Source: CANNDT01 sp945876205 (GTDB lineage: Bacteria > Acidobacteriota > Vicinamibacteria > Vicinamibacterales > UBA2999). From it: a stretch of 14,471 bases of DNA. The position numbers were made by a program, and so were the translations under genes. Under the pieces are notes generated by a model. That model was not told the origin of the DNA. It was given only the letters and a program-made list of their open reading frames with translations, and made no database searches. Shown piece by piece: positions 1-5,513 of the stretch; within the stretch, counting starts at the first letter, position 1, and each line of letters begins with the position of its first letter. The DNA is taken from positions 1 to 14,471 of the forward strand of contig CANNDT010000111.1 in assembly GCA_947503365.1 (NCBI GenBank), read 5' to 3'.

Positions 1-1
1 A

Positions 2-208
2 TACTTCCAGGGCACATCGATGGCGGCGCCGCACGTGAGCGGGTTCGCGGCGCTGCTGATGCAGCAAGGCATCACCAGCCCGGCGGCGATCGAAGCGGCG
101 ATGAAACGATACGCGACCGACCTGGGCCCCTCGGGCAAGGACAATGAGTACGGCTACGGACTCATCAACCCACGGTCGTCGCTCCGCGGACTGGGTCTGG
201 CGAAGTGA
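2..208 (+). CDS. Subtilisin-like (S8) serine protease, C-terminal fragment
   Basis: This is the 3' end of a gene that begins before the window. The frame is open from base 2 and reads YFQGTSMAAPHVSG near its start. GTSMAAPHVSG is the family signature around the catalytic serine of S8 subtilases, and the serine is the codon at 17-19. After it come about 50 residues of the usual C-terminal helix and the YGYGLINP motif that closes the S8 domain, so the protease domain ends with the protein and no extra C-terminal domain follows. The catalytic Asp and His and any signal peptide lie outside the window. Such enzymes are normally exported proteases; that is family knowledge. The stop codon TGA (206-208) overlaps a GTG (205-207) that can start the next gene. 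Confidence 0.93.
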   Translation, partial: YFQGTSMAAPHVSGFAALLMQQGITSPAAIEAAMKRYATDLGPSGKDNEYGYGLINPRSSLRGLGLAK

Positions 209-918
209 GTACGATTCGACCGACGGCGACCTCCTACGGGCCACAGAGTCACGGAGACACAGAGAAAAAACAATTGGGCCTCTGTGGCTCTGTGACTCTG
301 TGGCTTGTGACGATGTGTGTCGCCGCGCTCATGGTGACCAACGCCGAGGCGCAGAGCACGTTCGGGTTCCGGGGATTCGTCGACGGCGGCTCGACGACTT
401 TCACATCCAAGCAGAGCTTCAAGGCCGTTCTCGGCAAAGAGTCGGGCATCGTCTACGGCGGCGGTGTCGAGGCTGTGAAGCACAACGTGTTCCTCAACGT
501 CCGTGCATCTCGGTTCAAGAAGACCGGCGAGCGCGTGTTCATCTTCGAGGGCCAGCAATTCCCCCTGGGTATTCCAGAGACGATTACGGTGACGCCGATC
601 GAGTTGAACGTCGGCTACCGCTTCAACTTTGGATCGTGGGTCGTGCCGTATGCGGGCATTGGCGCCGGATGGCACATGTTCGAGGATACGTCGGCGTTCA
701 ACAGCGACAGCGAGAACGTGAAAGAGACCTACAAGGGCTATCAGGTGACCGGTGGCGCGGAGTTCCGCCTGGCGCGGTGGCTGGGTGCGGCAGCCGAAGC
801 GGCGTGGTCGCGGGTGCCCGACGCGCTCGGACAGGACGACAACAGCGTGGCGAAGATTTTTGACGAGACCGACCTGGGAGGCACGGCATTCCGCGTGAAG
901 TTCGTCATCGGTCAGTGA
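205..918 (+). CDS. Small outer-membrane beta-barrel protein
   Basis: This 237-codon frame has alternating polar and hydrophobic residues, many aromatics and Gly, and strand-like segments ending in VKFVIGQ. That fits an 8-stranded OmpA/OmpW/OmpX-type barrel in the outer membrane; the mature part of about 188 residues is the right size. The exact subfamily is not recognised. A signal peptide is visible: two lysines (residues 21-22), a hydrophobic stretch (about 24-44), and a cleavage site after NAEA (49/50). The start is uncertain. GTG 205 overlaps the upstream TGA in a GTGA; in-frame TTG 274, GTG 307 and ATG 313 are alternatives, but 307 and 313 would lose the lysines and half of the hydrophobic core. 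None has a clear ribosome site. The first 36 codons run through a palindromic repeat (240-304). The stop overlaps the next gene in a second GTGA. Confidence 0.75.
   Translation: MSTIRPTATSYGPQSHGDTEKKQLGLCGSVTLWLVTMCVAALMVTNAEAQSTFGFRGFVDGGSTTFTSKQSFKAVLGKESGIVYGGGVEAVKHNVFLNVRASRFKKTGERVFIFEGQQFPLGIPETITVTPIELNVGYRFNFGSWVVPYAGIGAGWHMFEDTSAFNSDSENVKETYKGYQVTGGAEFRLARWLGAAAEAAWSRVPDALGQDDNSVAKIFDETDLGGTAFRVKFVIGQ
240..304. repeat. Interspersed palindrome of CACAGAG type
   Basis: The left arm 240-264 and right arm 280-304 are 25 nt each and complementary at 23 positions, plus one G-T pair and one mismatch, around a 15-nt A-rich loop (265-279). Both arms are built from repeated CACAGAG/CTCTGTG words. 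From memory, this kind of sequence is scattered in many environmental bacterial genomes. It lies inside the open frame of the barrel protein and is read as residues 12-34, including the lysine pair and the start of the hydrophobic signal segment. As RNA it would form a very strong hairpin at the 5' end of the message. Confidence 0.85.
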
Positions 919-1286
919 CCCGCCCCGGCGCTGCGGACACCGGTGAGCCCGGGCTCTTCCGGCGCCGGGTGCTGGCGGCGGTGCGCCGAATTCCGGCCGG
1001 CCGCGTGGCGACGTACGGAGATATCGCCGAGCTCGCGGGAAGTCCGCGCGCCGCGCGCGCGGTTGGCAACATCATGAAAGGATGCGGTGACCCGGGAACC
1101 CCGTGTCACCGCGTGATTAGCGCCGGAGGCGCTCTCGGCGGTTATGGCGGCAACCTCCAGCTCAAGCGCGAGCTGCTGCGCCGCGAAGGTCTCGATGTGG
1201 GCATGTCGAGGGTCCGCGGCTTCGCCGCCGCGCGCTGGACGCCTACTCGCGCGAGCGGTTCTTCTCGCGCTCCGCAGCGCCGCTGA
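915..1286 (+). CDS. MGMT/ATL-family DNA alkyl-repair protein, short form
   Basis: A 123-aa protein made almost entirely of the DNA-binding domain of O6-alkylguanine alkyltransferases. Visible marks are the helix-turn-helix segment IPAGRVATYGDIAELAGSP, the ARAVG motif carrying the arginine finger, the active-site PCHRVI, and the GGYGG...KRELLRREG end. The N-terminal domain of Ada/Ogt proteins is missing, as in alkyltransferase-like (ATL) proteins. ATLs usually have Trp or Ala in place of the acceptor Cys, but here the Cys is present, so real alkyl transfer is possible. Start GTG 915 overlaps the barrel-protein stop (GTGA), suggesting translational coupling; no clear ribosome site is seen. The last about 20 residues are low-complexity, rich in Arg, Ser and Ala, and their codons overlap the end of the opposite-strand csbD-like gene by 44 bp. 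Confidence 0.88.
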   Translation: MTRPGAADTGEPGLFRRRVLAAVRRIPAGRVATYGDIAELAGSPRAARAVGNIMKGCGDPGTPCHRVISAGGALGGYGGNLQLKRELLRREGLDVGMSRVRGFAAARWTPTRASGSSRAPQRR

Positions 1287-1464
1287 TCTTCCTGACCGCC
1301 TCACCGACGCGGCTGCGAACGTGTCCCGCGACCTGGTTGGCTTCACCGCGAGCGCGCAGGTCGGAGTCGCCGGTCGCCCGACCGATGATTTCCTGACCAA
1401 CGCCCTTCAGTTTCTGTCCGGTACCCTTGAGCTCCTGCTCTGCTGATTTCTTACGAATGCTCAT
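1243..1464 (-). CDS. CsbD-family general stress protein
   Basis: A 73-aa, highly charged and hydrophilic protein with the CsbD-like pattern: ELKGTGQKLKGVGQEIIGRATGD, then LRARGEANQVAGHVRSRVGEAVRKI. CsbD proteins are small stress proteins of unknown biochemical role; the Bacillus gene belongs to the sigma-B regulon. Length fits the family (about 60-75 aa). The ATG start is well fixed by an excellent ribosome site, GGAGGAGG, 6 nt upstream. The gene converges on the MGMT-family gene with a 44-bp antisense overlap of coding ends. It diverges from the sigma-like gene across an 86-bp gap, so that regulator may act on it; this is inference from position only. Confidence 0.85.
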   Translation of the reverse strand: MSIRKKSAEQELKGTGQKLKGVGQEIIGRATGDSDLRARGEANQVAGHVRSRVGEAVRKISGAAEREKNRSRE

Positions 1465-1470
1465 TTGTTG

Positions 1471-1478
1471 CCTCCTCC
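1471..1478 (-). promoter_or_regulatory. Strong Shine-Dalgarno of the csbD-like gene
   Basis: On the minus strand the sequence is GGAGGAGG, 6 nt before the ATG at 1464-1462. It is the strongest ribosome-binding site in the window and settles the start of this small gene. Confidence 0.85.
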
Positions 1479-1497
1479 ATCTGCTTCTTCAAGAAAC

Positions 1498-1512
1498 TCG
1501 CCATTCCGGCGA
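1498..1512. promoter_or_regulatory. Candidate operator between csbD and the sigma-like gene
   Basis: TCGCC (1498-1502) and GGCGA (1508-1512) form a 5-bp inverted repeat with a 5-nt spacer, in the 86-bp divergent gap 1465-1550. Fis-type helix-turn-helix domains bind palindromes as dimers, and the neighbouring gene encodes such a domain, so this could be an autoregulatory site. Short GC-rich palindromes arise easily by chance, and no convincing -35/-10 pair was seen in the gap. Confidence 0.2.
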
Positions 1513-1550
1513 CAACCCAGGCCGAGCCCTACCCGTCTAAGGGGCAAGGA

Positions 1551-2117
1551 GTGAGAACCGCCGACCTCGAGCTCGTCGAGCGATGCCAGCAGGGAAACGC
1601 CGAGGCGTTCGAGGAGCTCTACCGCGAGCATGCGGGCCGGCTCTACAGCCTGGTGTTCAGGATGACGGGCTCCGCCGAGGAGGCAGAGGACCTGCTCCAG
1701 GACGTGTTCCTGCACGCCCACCGGAAGCTCGGAAGCTTCCGCGGAGAGTCGAGCCTCGGCACGTGGCTCTATCGGCTGGGGATGAATCGATGCCTGGATT
1801 ACCTGCGTGGGCGCCAGGTCAAGATGGGACGCGCCACCGATTCGCTCGAGAACGCGATCGAGCGTGCGGTCGTGCCCGGCACGACGCCGATGATTCTCCC
1901 GGAGGACCTCGTGGAGACGATCCTCGATTCACGCCAGGCGAGCACGCCGTCGCGTTTTCACGACGCCGTCCGGCAGGCCAAGCGTGAGGTGATCATCAAG
2001 GCCTTTGAACAGTCTGGCGGCAGCCACGCGGGCGCGGCACAGGCGCTCGCGCTGCACCCGAACTACCTGCACCGGCTGATCGGCACCCTCGGGTTGAAGA
2101 GCGAGTTGAAAGCGTAA
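1551..2117 (+). CDS. Chimeric regulator: ECF sigma region 2 fused to a bEBP C-terminus with Fis-type HTH
   Basis: Residues 1-90 are a complete ECF-type sigma-70 region 2: AFEELYREHAGRLYSLVFRM (2.1), SAEEAEDLLQDVF (2.2, core-polymerase contact), and FRGESSLGTWLYRLGMNRCL then DYLRGR (2.3/2.4, -10 melting and recognition). Region 4, which reads the -35 box in ECF factors, is absent. From about residue 98 the protein instead matches the end of sigma-54 enhancer-binding proteins: LENAIERAVV, the helix after sensor II of the AAA+ domain; ILPEDL, the usual linker; then a Fis-type helix-turn-helix at about 136-185 with AAQALALHPNYLHRLIGTLG. The frame is uninterrupted and the next gene follows closely, so no lost region 4 is hidden downstream. 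GTG 1551 has AAGGGG 6 nt upstream. It could direct polymerase to promoters with a Fis-type upstream palindrome, or act as a regulator that binds core polymerase. Domain calls are confident; function is not known. Confidence 0.88.
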   Translation: MRTADLELVERCQQGNAEAFEELYREHAGRLYSLVFRMTGSAEEAEDLLQDVFLHAHRKLGSFRGESSLGTWLYRLGMNRCLDYLRGRQVKMGRATDSLENAIERAVVPGTTPMILPEDLVETILDSRQASTPSRFHDAVRQAKREVIIKAFEQSGGSHAGAAQALALHPNYLHRLIGTLGLKSELKA

Positions 2118-2138
2118 ACCGTCGTTGCAGTATTCAGC

Positions 2139-2144
2139 TACGAT
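2139..2144 (+). promoter_or_regulatory. Possible -10 element of the phosphatase gene
   Basis: TACGAT lies 7 nt before GTG 2152, the start favoured for the phosphatase. If used, transcription would begin at or next to the start codon and give a leaderless mRNA. No good -35 element is found 17 nt upstream, so support is weak. The same hexamer occurs in the promoter candidate at 12130-12142. Confidence 0.2.
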
Positions 2145-2151
2145 CGTGTGC

Positions 2152-3777
2152 GTGCGCCGCCTCCTCACCGCTCTCATCCTCGCGTGCGCCGCGCTCGCGG
2201 CGCCTGCCGCCCAGCAACGCCCGCGCCTGGTCGTCATCGTCGTTGTCGACCAGTTCCGCGCGGACTACCTGAACACCTTTGCGGCGCATTGGCGGGGCGG
2301 GTTTCGAACGCTGCTGGCCGAAGGCGCCGTCTTCAGGCGCGCCGCGTATCCCTACCTCCACACCGACACCTGTGCCGGGCACTTCACCATCAGCACCGGC
2401 ACGCTGCCCTCCACGCACGGCATGATCGCCGACACCTGGTGGAACGCTGATGAAAAGAGCGTCATTGAATGCACCGACGACGGCACGTCGCCAAGCGTGA
2501 GCTACGGCCGGCCGTCAGGGTGGGGCAAGAGCGGCCGGAACCTGCTCGTGCCGACCATCGGCGATCAATTGCGCGAGCAGCAGCGTGACAGTCGCGTCGT
2601 CGCTCTCTCGATGAAGGCACGGGGCGCGATTGGATTAGCGGGCCATGGCGGCGCTGCCGTGACGTGGTTCGAGGAAACGCCTGGCGTCGGCGGCTTCATG
2701 ACCGCGCGCGCGTTCGCCGCCCAGCCTGTGGTACCGGTCAAGGCGTTCATCGAGCGCGATCCGTATGAGAAGGAATTCGGCAGGGCTTGGACACTTCGCG
2801 ATGCCGCGGACGCGTACCGGTTCGCCGATGCGGGAATCGGCGAACGTCCGGCGGCGCCGTGGACCGGCGTGTTCCCACACGAGCCGAGGATCGCCGGCTC
2901 AGCGCCCGAGCGGTGGAACGCCGACAACGAAATGGCGCTGTGGCGCTCCAGCCCGTATAGCGACGCCTACCTGGGCCGCATGGCCATCGCCCTGATTGAC
3001 GCGTTTGCCCTTGGCCAGCGCGACGCGACGGACGTTCTCGGCGTCAGCTTCTCCGCCACCGATTTCGTCGGTCACTCGTTCGGGCCGGACAGCCGCGAAG
3101 TCGAAGACACCGTCGCGCGCCTCGACGATACGCTCGGCGCGCTGATCGCCCATCTCGACGCCAGGGTCGGCCGCACCAACTACGTGCTCGCGCTCTCGGC
3201 TGACCACGGCGCGTCGCCTATTGCGGTGACGAAGGACGCGGGGCGCGTCGCGACCGAAGACATCCGCGAACGCATCGAAGAAATCCTGACCACGCATTTC
3301 GGTCCGCGGACGGGAGGGCGTTACACGCTAGCGGGCGGCGACAACGTCACGCTGGCGCCTGGAGTAATGGCGCGGCTGCGAACGCAACCTGCCGCCATGA
3401 GTGCGATTGAACGCGCGGTCACCGCCATCCCCGGGGTCGATCGGGTGCTCAGGCGCGACGCGTTGTCGGAACAATCATCGGATGCGATCGTTCGCGCGGC
3501 AGCGTTGAGTGCCATGGAGGGCCGGAGCGGTGATCTGATCATCATCACCAAGCCGTACTGGTACCTCACGAGCAGGAACACCACAACGGCCACCGGCCAC
3601 GGTACCGGATACGACTACGACCAGCGGGTCCCCGTGATCCTGTTCGGCGCGGGCATCAAGGCGGGACAGTACGACAACGCCGCTACGCCGGCGGACATCG
3701 CGCCGACGCTCGCCAGGCTGGCGAACGTGGCGCTGCCGAAAGCGGAAGGGCGCGTACTCGCCGAAGCGTTGCGTTAA
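2152..3777 (+). CDS. PafA/PhoK-like secreted alkaline phosphatase
   Basis: A phosphomonoesterase of the alkaline phosphatase superfamily with a threonine nucleophile, expected in the periplasm to release phosphate from organic esters. Numbered from the chosen start, the residues matching PhoK/PafA active sites are Asp33 (VVDQFRADY), Thr73 in HTDTCAGH (nucleophile), Asp304 and His308 (DFVGH), Asp351 and His352 (SADHG), and His483 (GHGTGY). Asn98 (WWNADE) and Lys155/Arg157 (SMKAR) match the phosphate-binding residues that set PafA monoesterases apart from diesterases. The length of 541 aa is normal. Start choice: GTG 2152 gives MRRLLTALILACAALAAPA, a classic signal peptide with cleavage near PAA/QQ; GTG 2146 and TTG 2125 are alternatives that put extra residues before the two arginines. 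No ribosome site is evident. It follows the sigma-like gene by 34 nt and converges on rng with a 16-nt gap that has no terminator hairpin. Confidence 0.9.
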   Translation: MRRLLTALILACAALAAPAAQQRPRLVVIVVVDQFRADYLNTFAAHWRGGFRTLLAEGAVFRRAAYPYLHTDTCAGHFTISTGTLPSTHGMIADTWWNADEKSVIECTDDGTSPSVSYGRPSGWGKSGRNLLVPTIGDQLREQQRDSRVVALSMKARGAIGLAGHGGAAVTWFEETPGVGGFMTARAFAAQPVVPVKAFIERDPYEKEFGRAWTLRDAADAYRFADAGIGERPAAPWTGVFPHEPRIAGSAPERWNADNEMALWRSSPYSDAYLGRMAIALIDAFALGQRDATDVLGVSFSATDFVGHSFGPDSREVEDTVARLDDTLGALIAHLDARVGRTNYVLALSADHGASPIAVTKDAGRVATEDIRERIEEILTTHFGPRTGGRYTLAGGDNVTLAPGVMARLRTQPAAMSAIERAVTAIPGVDRVLRRDALSEQSSDAIVRAAALSAMEGRSGDLIIITKPYWYLTSRNTTTATGHGTGYDYDQRVPVILFGAGIKAGQYDNAATPADIAPTLARLANVALPKAEGRVLAEALR

Positions 3778-3793
3778 CTCTCCAATCCGCTGG

Positions 3794-5326
3794 TTATCCA
3801 ATCGCCATCAGGTCGAACTGCTCGTGATGCAGTTGCGTGTCGGGCCTGATCGCGATCTCGCGATTGACCGACTGCTTCAAGTCCTTGAACACCGCGCGCT
3901 CCTCGTCGCGCAGCGCGCGCGCGATGTCGGGGTTGACGCGCAGGACGAGACTCTGGCCGTCGAGGTCGCCGCTGATCTTCTTCACCTCTGACAGGATCTC
4001 GTAGCAGATCGTCGACGTCGACTTGATCACCGAGCTGCCCGCGCAGTACGGGCACGGCTCGGTGAGCACGCGCTCGAGGCTCTGCTTGACGCGCTTGCGG
4101 GTGATGATCACGAGGCCGAAGTCGGAGACCTGCAGCGCCTTCGACGGCGAGCGGTCCTTGCGCAGTTCCTGCTCCACCGTCTGGAAGACCTTCAGGCGGT
4201 TCTTCTTGTCCTCCATGTCGATGCAGTCGAGCACGATGATGCCGCCGAGGTCGCGGAGCCGGATCTGCCGGACGATCTCCTTCACCGCCTCGAGGTTGGT
4301 CTTGAGAATCGTGTCCTCGAGACGGCCCGCTGTCTTCTTTCCAACGTAGCGCCCGGTGTTGACGTCGATCGCGACGAGCGCCTCCGTCTGGTTGATGACG
4401 ATCGACCCGCCCGACTTCAGCCACACCTTGCTGCGAAGCGCCTTGTCGATCTCCGCCTGGACGCCGTACTCCTCGAAGATCGGGTATTCCTTGTCGTAGA
4501 GCTTCACCTTCGAGGCGAGCGACGGCATGATGCGCTCGATGAGCTCGAGCACGCGCTTGTGTTCGACCGGGTTGTCGATGCGGATGGTCAAGAACTCCTC
4601 GGTCAGGAGATCGCGGAGCAGCTTGGCGACGAGACTCTGTTCCTGGTAGACGACGGCCGGCGCGCGCGACGTCTCGGACTTCTGCCGGATGTCGGTCCAG
4701 ACCTTGTGGAAGTAGCTGAGGTCCGAGACGATGTCGTCCTTCGGGCGGCCGGCGGCCGCGGTGCGGATGATGACGCCACCGGTGAAGCCGTGTTGCTCGC
4801 GGAATTCGCGGACGATGCCGCGCAGGCGGCCGCGCTCCTCGCGTGATTCGATCTTGCGGGACACGCCGACGTGATCGACGGTCGGCATGAAGACCAGGAA
4901 GCGTCCCGGCATGGTGGCGTGCGACGTCAGCCGCGCGCCCTTGGTGCCGAGCGGTTCCTTGGCGACCTGGACGATGATCTCCTGGCCTTCTTTCAGGAGC
5001 TCTTCGATTTTAGGTTCGGGGGCCTTCTCGCGCTCGCGGCGGTTCGATCGTCCGCCATTGGCGTCTTCGTCGGTCTCGAGGCGGTCGAACTCCTCGAAGG
5101 TGGCGATGACGTCGGTGACGTAGAGAAACCCGTCGCGCTCGAGACCGAGGTCAACGAACGCCGACTGCATGCCGGGCAGCACTTTGGATACCCGGCCCTT
5201 GTACAAATTGCCGACCACCCCACGCGACCGCTCGCGTTCGATGAATATTTCGGCAACCAGATCTTCCTCGAGGATCGCGACCCGTGTTTCGTGGGCGCTC
5301 GAGGAGATGATCATCTCCTTGGTCAT
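3794..5326 (-). CDS. rng: Ribonuclease E/G family endoribonuclease
   Basis: Single-strand endoribonuclease acting in rRNA maturation and mRNA turnover. The 510-aa length matches RNase G and the catalytic half of RNase E; the long degradosome scaffold is absent. Domains: N-terminal S1/RNase H-like part (about 1-130) with a charged insertion around 84-108; RNase H-like and DNase I-like core with VAIDVNTG (Asp321) and LDCIDM (Asp367), the two metal-binding aspartates; Zn-link CPYC (Cys425, Cys428) for dimer formation; small C-terminal domain to 510. ATG 5326 has CGGAG 8 nt upstream; an ATG four codons later has AAGGAG directly against it, too close to work well. It lies last in the shape cluster, 187 nt after rodA. 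E. coli rng was first described as cafA for its effect on cell shape and sits by mreBCD, so the linkage is conserved. It may have its own promoter in the gap. Confidence 0.96.
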   Translation of the reverse strand: MTKEMIISSSAHETRVAILEEDLVAEIFIERERSRGVVGNLYKGRVSKVLPGMQSAFVDLGLERDGFLYVTDVIATFEEFDRLETDEDANGGRSNRREREKAPEPKIEELLKEGQEIIVQVAKEPLGTKGARLTSHATMPGRFLVFMPTVDHVGVSRKIESREERGRLRGIVREFREQHGFTGGVIIRTAAAGRPKDDIVSDLSYFHKVWTDIRQKSETSRAPAVVYQEQSLVAKLLRDLLTEEFLTIRIDNPVEHKRVLELIERIMPSLASKVKLYDKEYPIFEEYGVQAEIDKALRSKVWLKSGGSIVINQTEALVAIDVNTGRYVGKKTAGRLEDTILKTNLEAVKEIVRQIRLRDLGGIIVLDCIDMEDKKNRLKVFQTVEQELRKDRSPSKALQVSDFGLVIITRKRVKQSLERVLTEPCPYCAGSSVIKSTSTICYEILSEVKKISGDLDGQSLVLRVNPDIARALRDEERAVFKDLKQSVNREIAIRPDTQLHHEQFDLMAIG

Positions 5327-5339
5327 GCCCGCAGCTCCG

Positions 5340-5431
5340 TGGGACTGTGAACACCATCAGCACGTGATACAGGCGGGCCGTAAAGGCCCGCCCCGCATCA
5401 AACAAGGTTGGTGTCACTTTCCACAGTCCCA
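5340..5431. repeat. Nested inverted repeat upstream of rng
   Basis: TGGGACTGTG (5340-5349) and CACAGTCCCA (5422-5431) are perfect 10-bp inverted arms. ACACC (5351-5355) and GGTGT (5410-5414) extend the pairing imperfectly. They enclose the hairpin at 5372-5392. The left arm starts 13 nt before the rng start codon (minus strand), so pairing would take place in the rng 5' leader. It could be a dispersed repeat or a regulatory fold. Confidence 0.6.
5372..5392. repeat. Palindromic hairpin, GGCGGGCC family
   Basis: GGCGGGCC (5372-5379) and GGCCCGCC (5385-5392) form a perfect 8-bp stem with a 5-nt loop. It is preceded by TACA, giving TACAGGCGG. The same lead-in and a related stem recur at 14381-14407, so this looks like a dispersed palindrome family rather than a gene-specific terminator. 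Confidence 0.65.
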
Positions 5432-5439
5432 GTTATGGT

Positions 5440-5465
5440 CGCGCACCCTGAAGGGTGCGCGCTAC
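5440..5465 (-). repeat. REP-like unit 1 (GTAG head, TTCA loop)
   Basis: Read on the minus strand: GTAG (5465-5462), then a perfect 9-bp stem CGCGCACCC / GGGTGCGCG around the loop TTCA. A GTAG tetranucleotide 5' of a hairpin is the layout of REP sequences that go with RAYT (TnpA-REP, Y1 family) transposases. It is paired head to head with the unit at 5486-5511. Confidence 0.7.
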
Positions 5466-5485
5466 GGGCGGCAAATCTATCGCCT

Positions 5486-5511
5486 GTAGCGCGTGGCCTT
5501 CAGGCCACGCG
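5486..5511 (+). repeat. REP-like unit 2 (GTAG head, TTCA loop), opposite orientation
   Basis: Read on the plus strand: GTAG (5486-5489), a perfect 9-bp stem CGCGTGGCC / GGCCACGCG and the same TTCA loop. The heads of the two units (CGCCTGTAGCGC at 5481-5492 and GCGCTACGGGCG at 5459-5470) are themselves inverted copies with one mismatch, so the pair resembles a BIME. This hairpin ends 2 nt past the rodA stop codon and could also stop or protect the end of the rodA-containing transcript. Confidence 0.7.
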
Positions 5512-5513
5512 TC

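Noticed and set aside
144..863. Second long plus-strand frame overlapping the barrel gene
   Set aside because: Arg-rich composition and no signal peptide or domain; the barrel frame has a signal peptide and beta pattern.
1830..2117. Frameshift or pseudogene as the explanation for the sigma/HTH chimera
   Set aside because: One continuous frame, both parts well conserved, good ribosome site, and no region-4-like sequence in any frame before the next gene. An assembly join cannot be excluded from the sequence alone.
2125..2151. TTG 2125 as start of the phosphatase
   Set aside because: It adds residues before the two arginines of a good signal peptide and has no ribosome site; GTG 2152 is preferred, though not proven.
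3778..3793. Shared terminator between the phosphatase gene and rng
   Set aside because: The 16-nt gap has no inverted repeat or T-tract.
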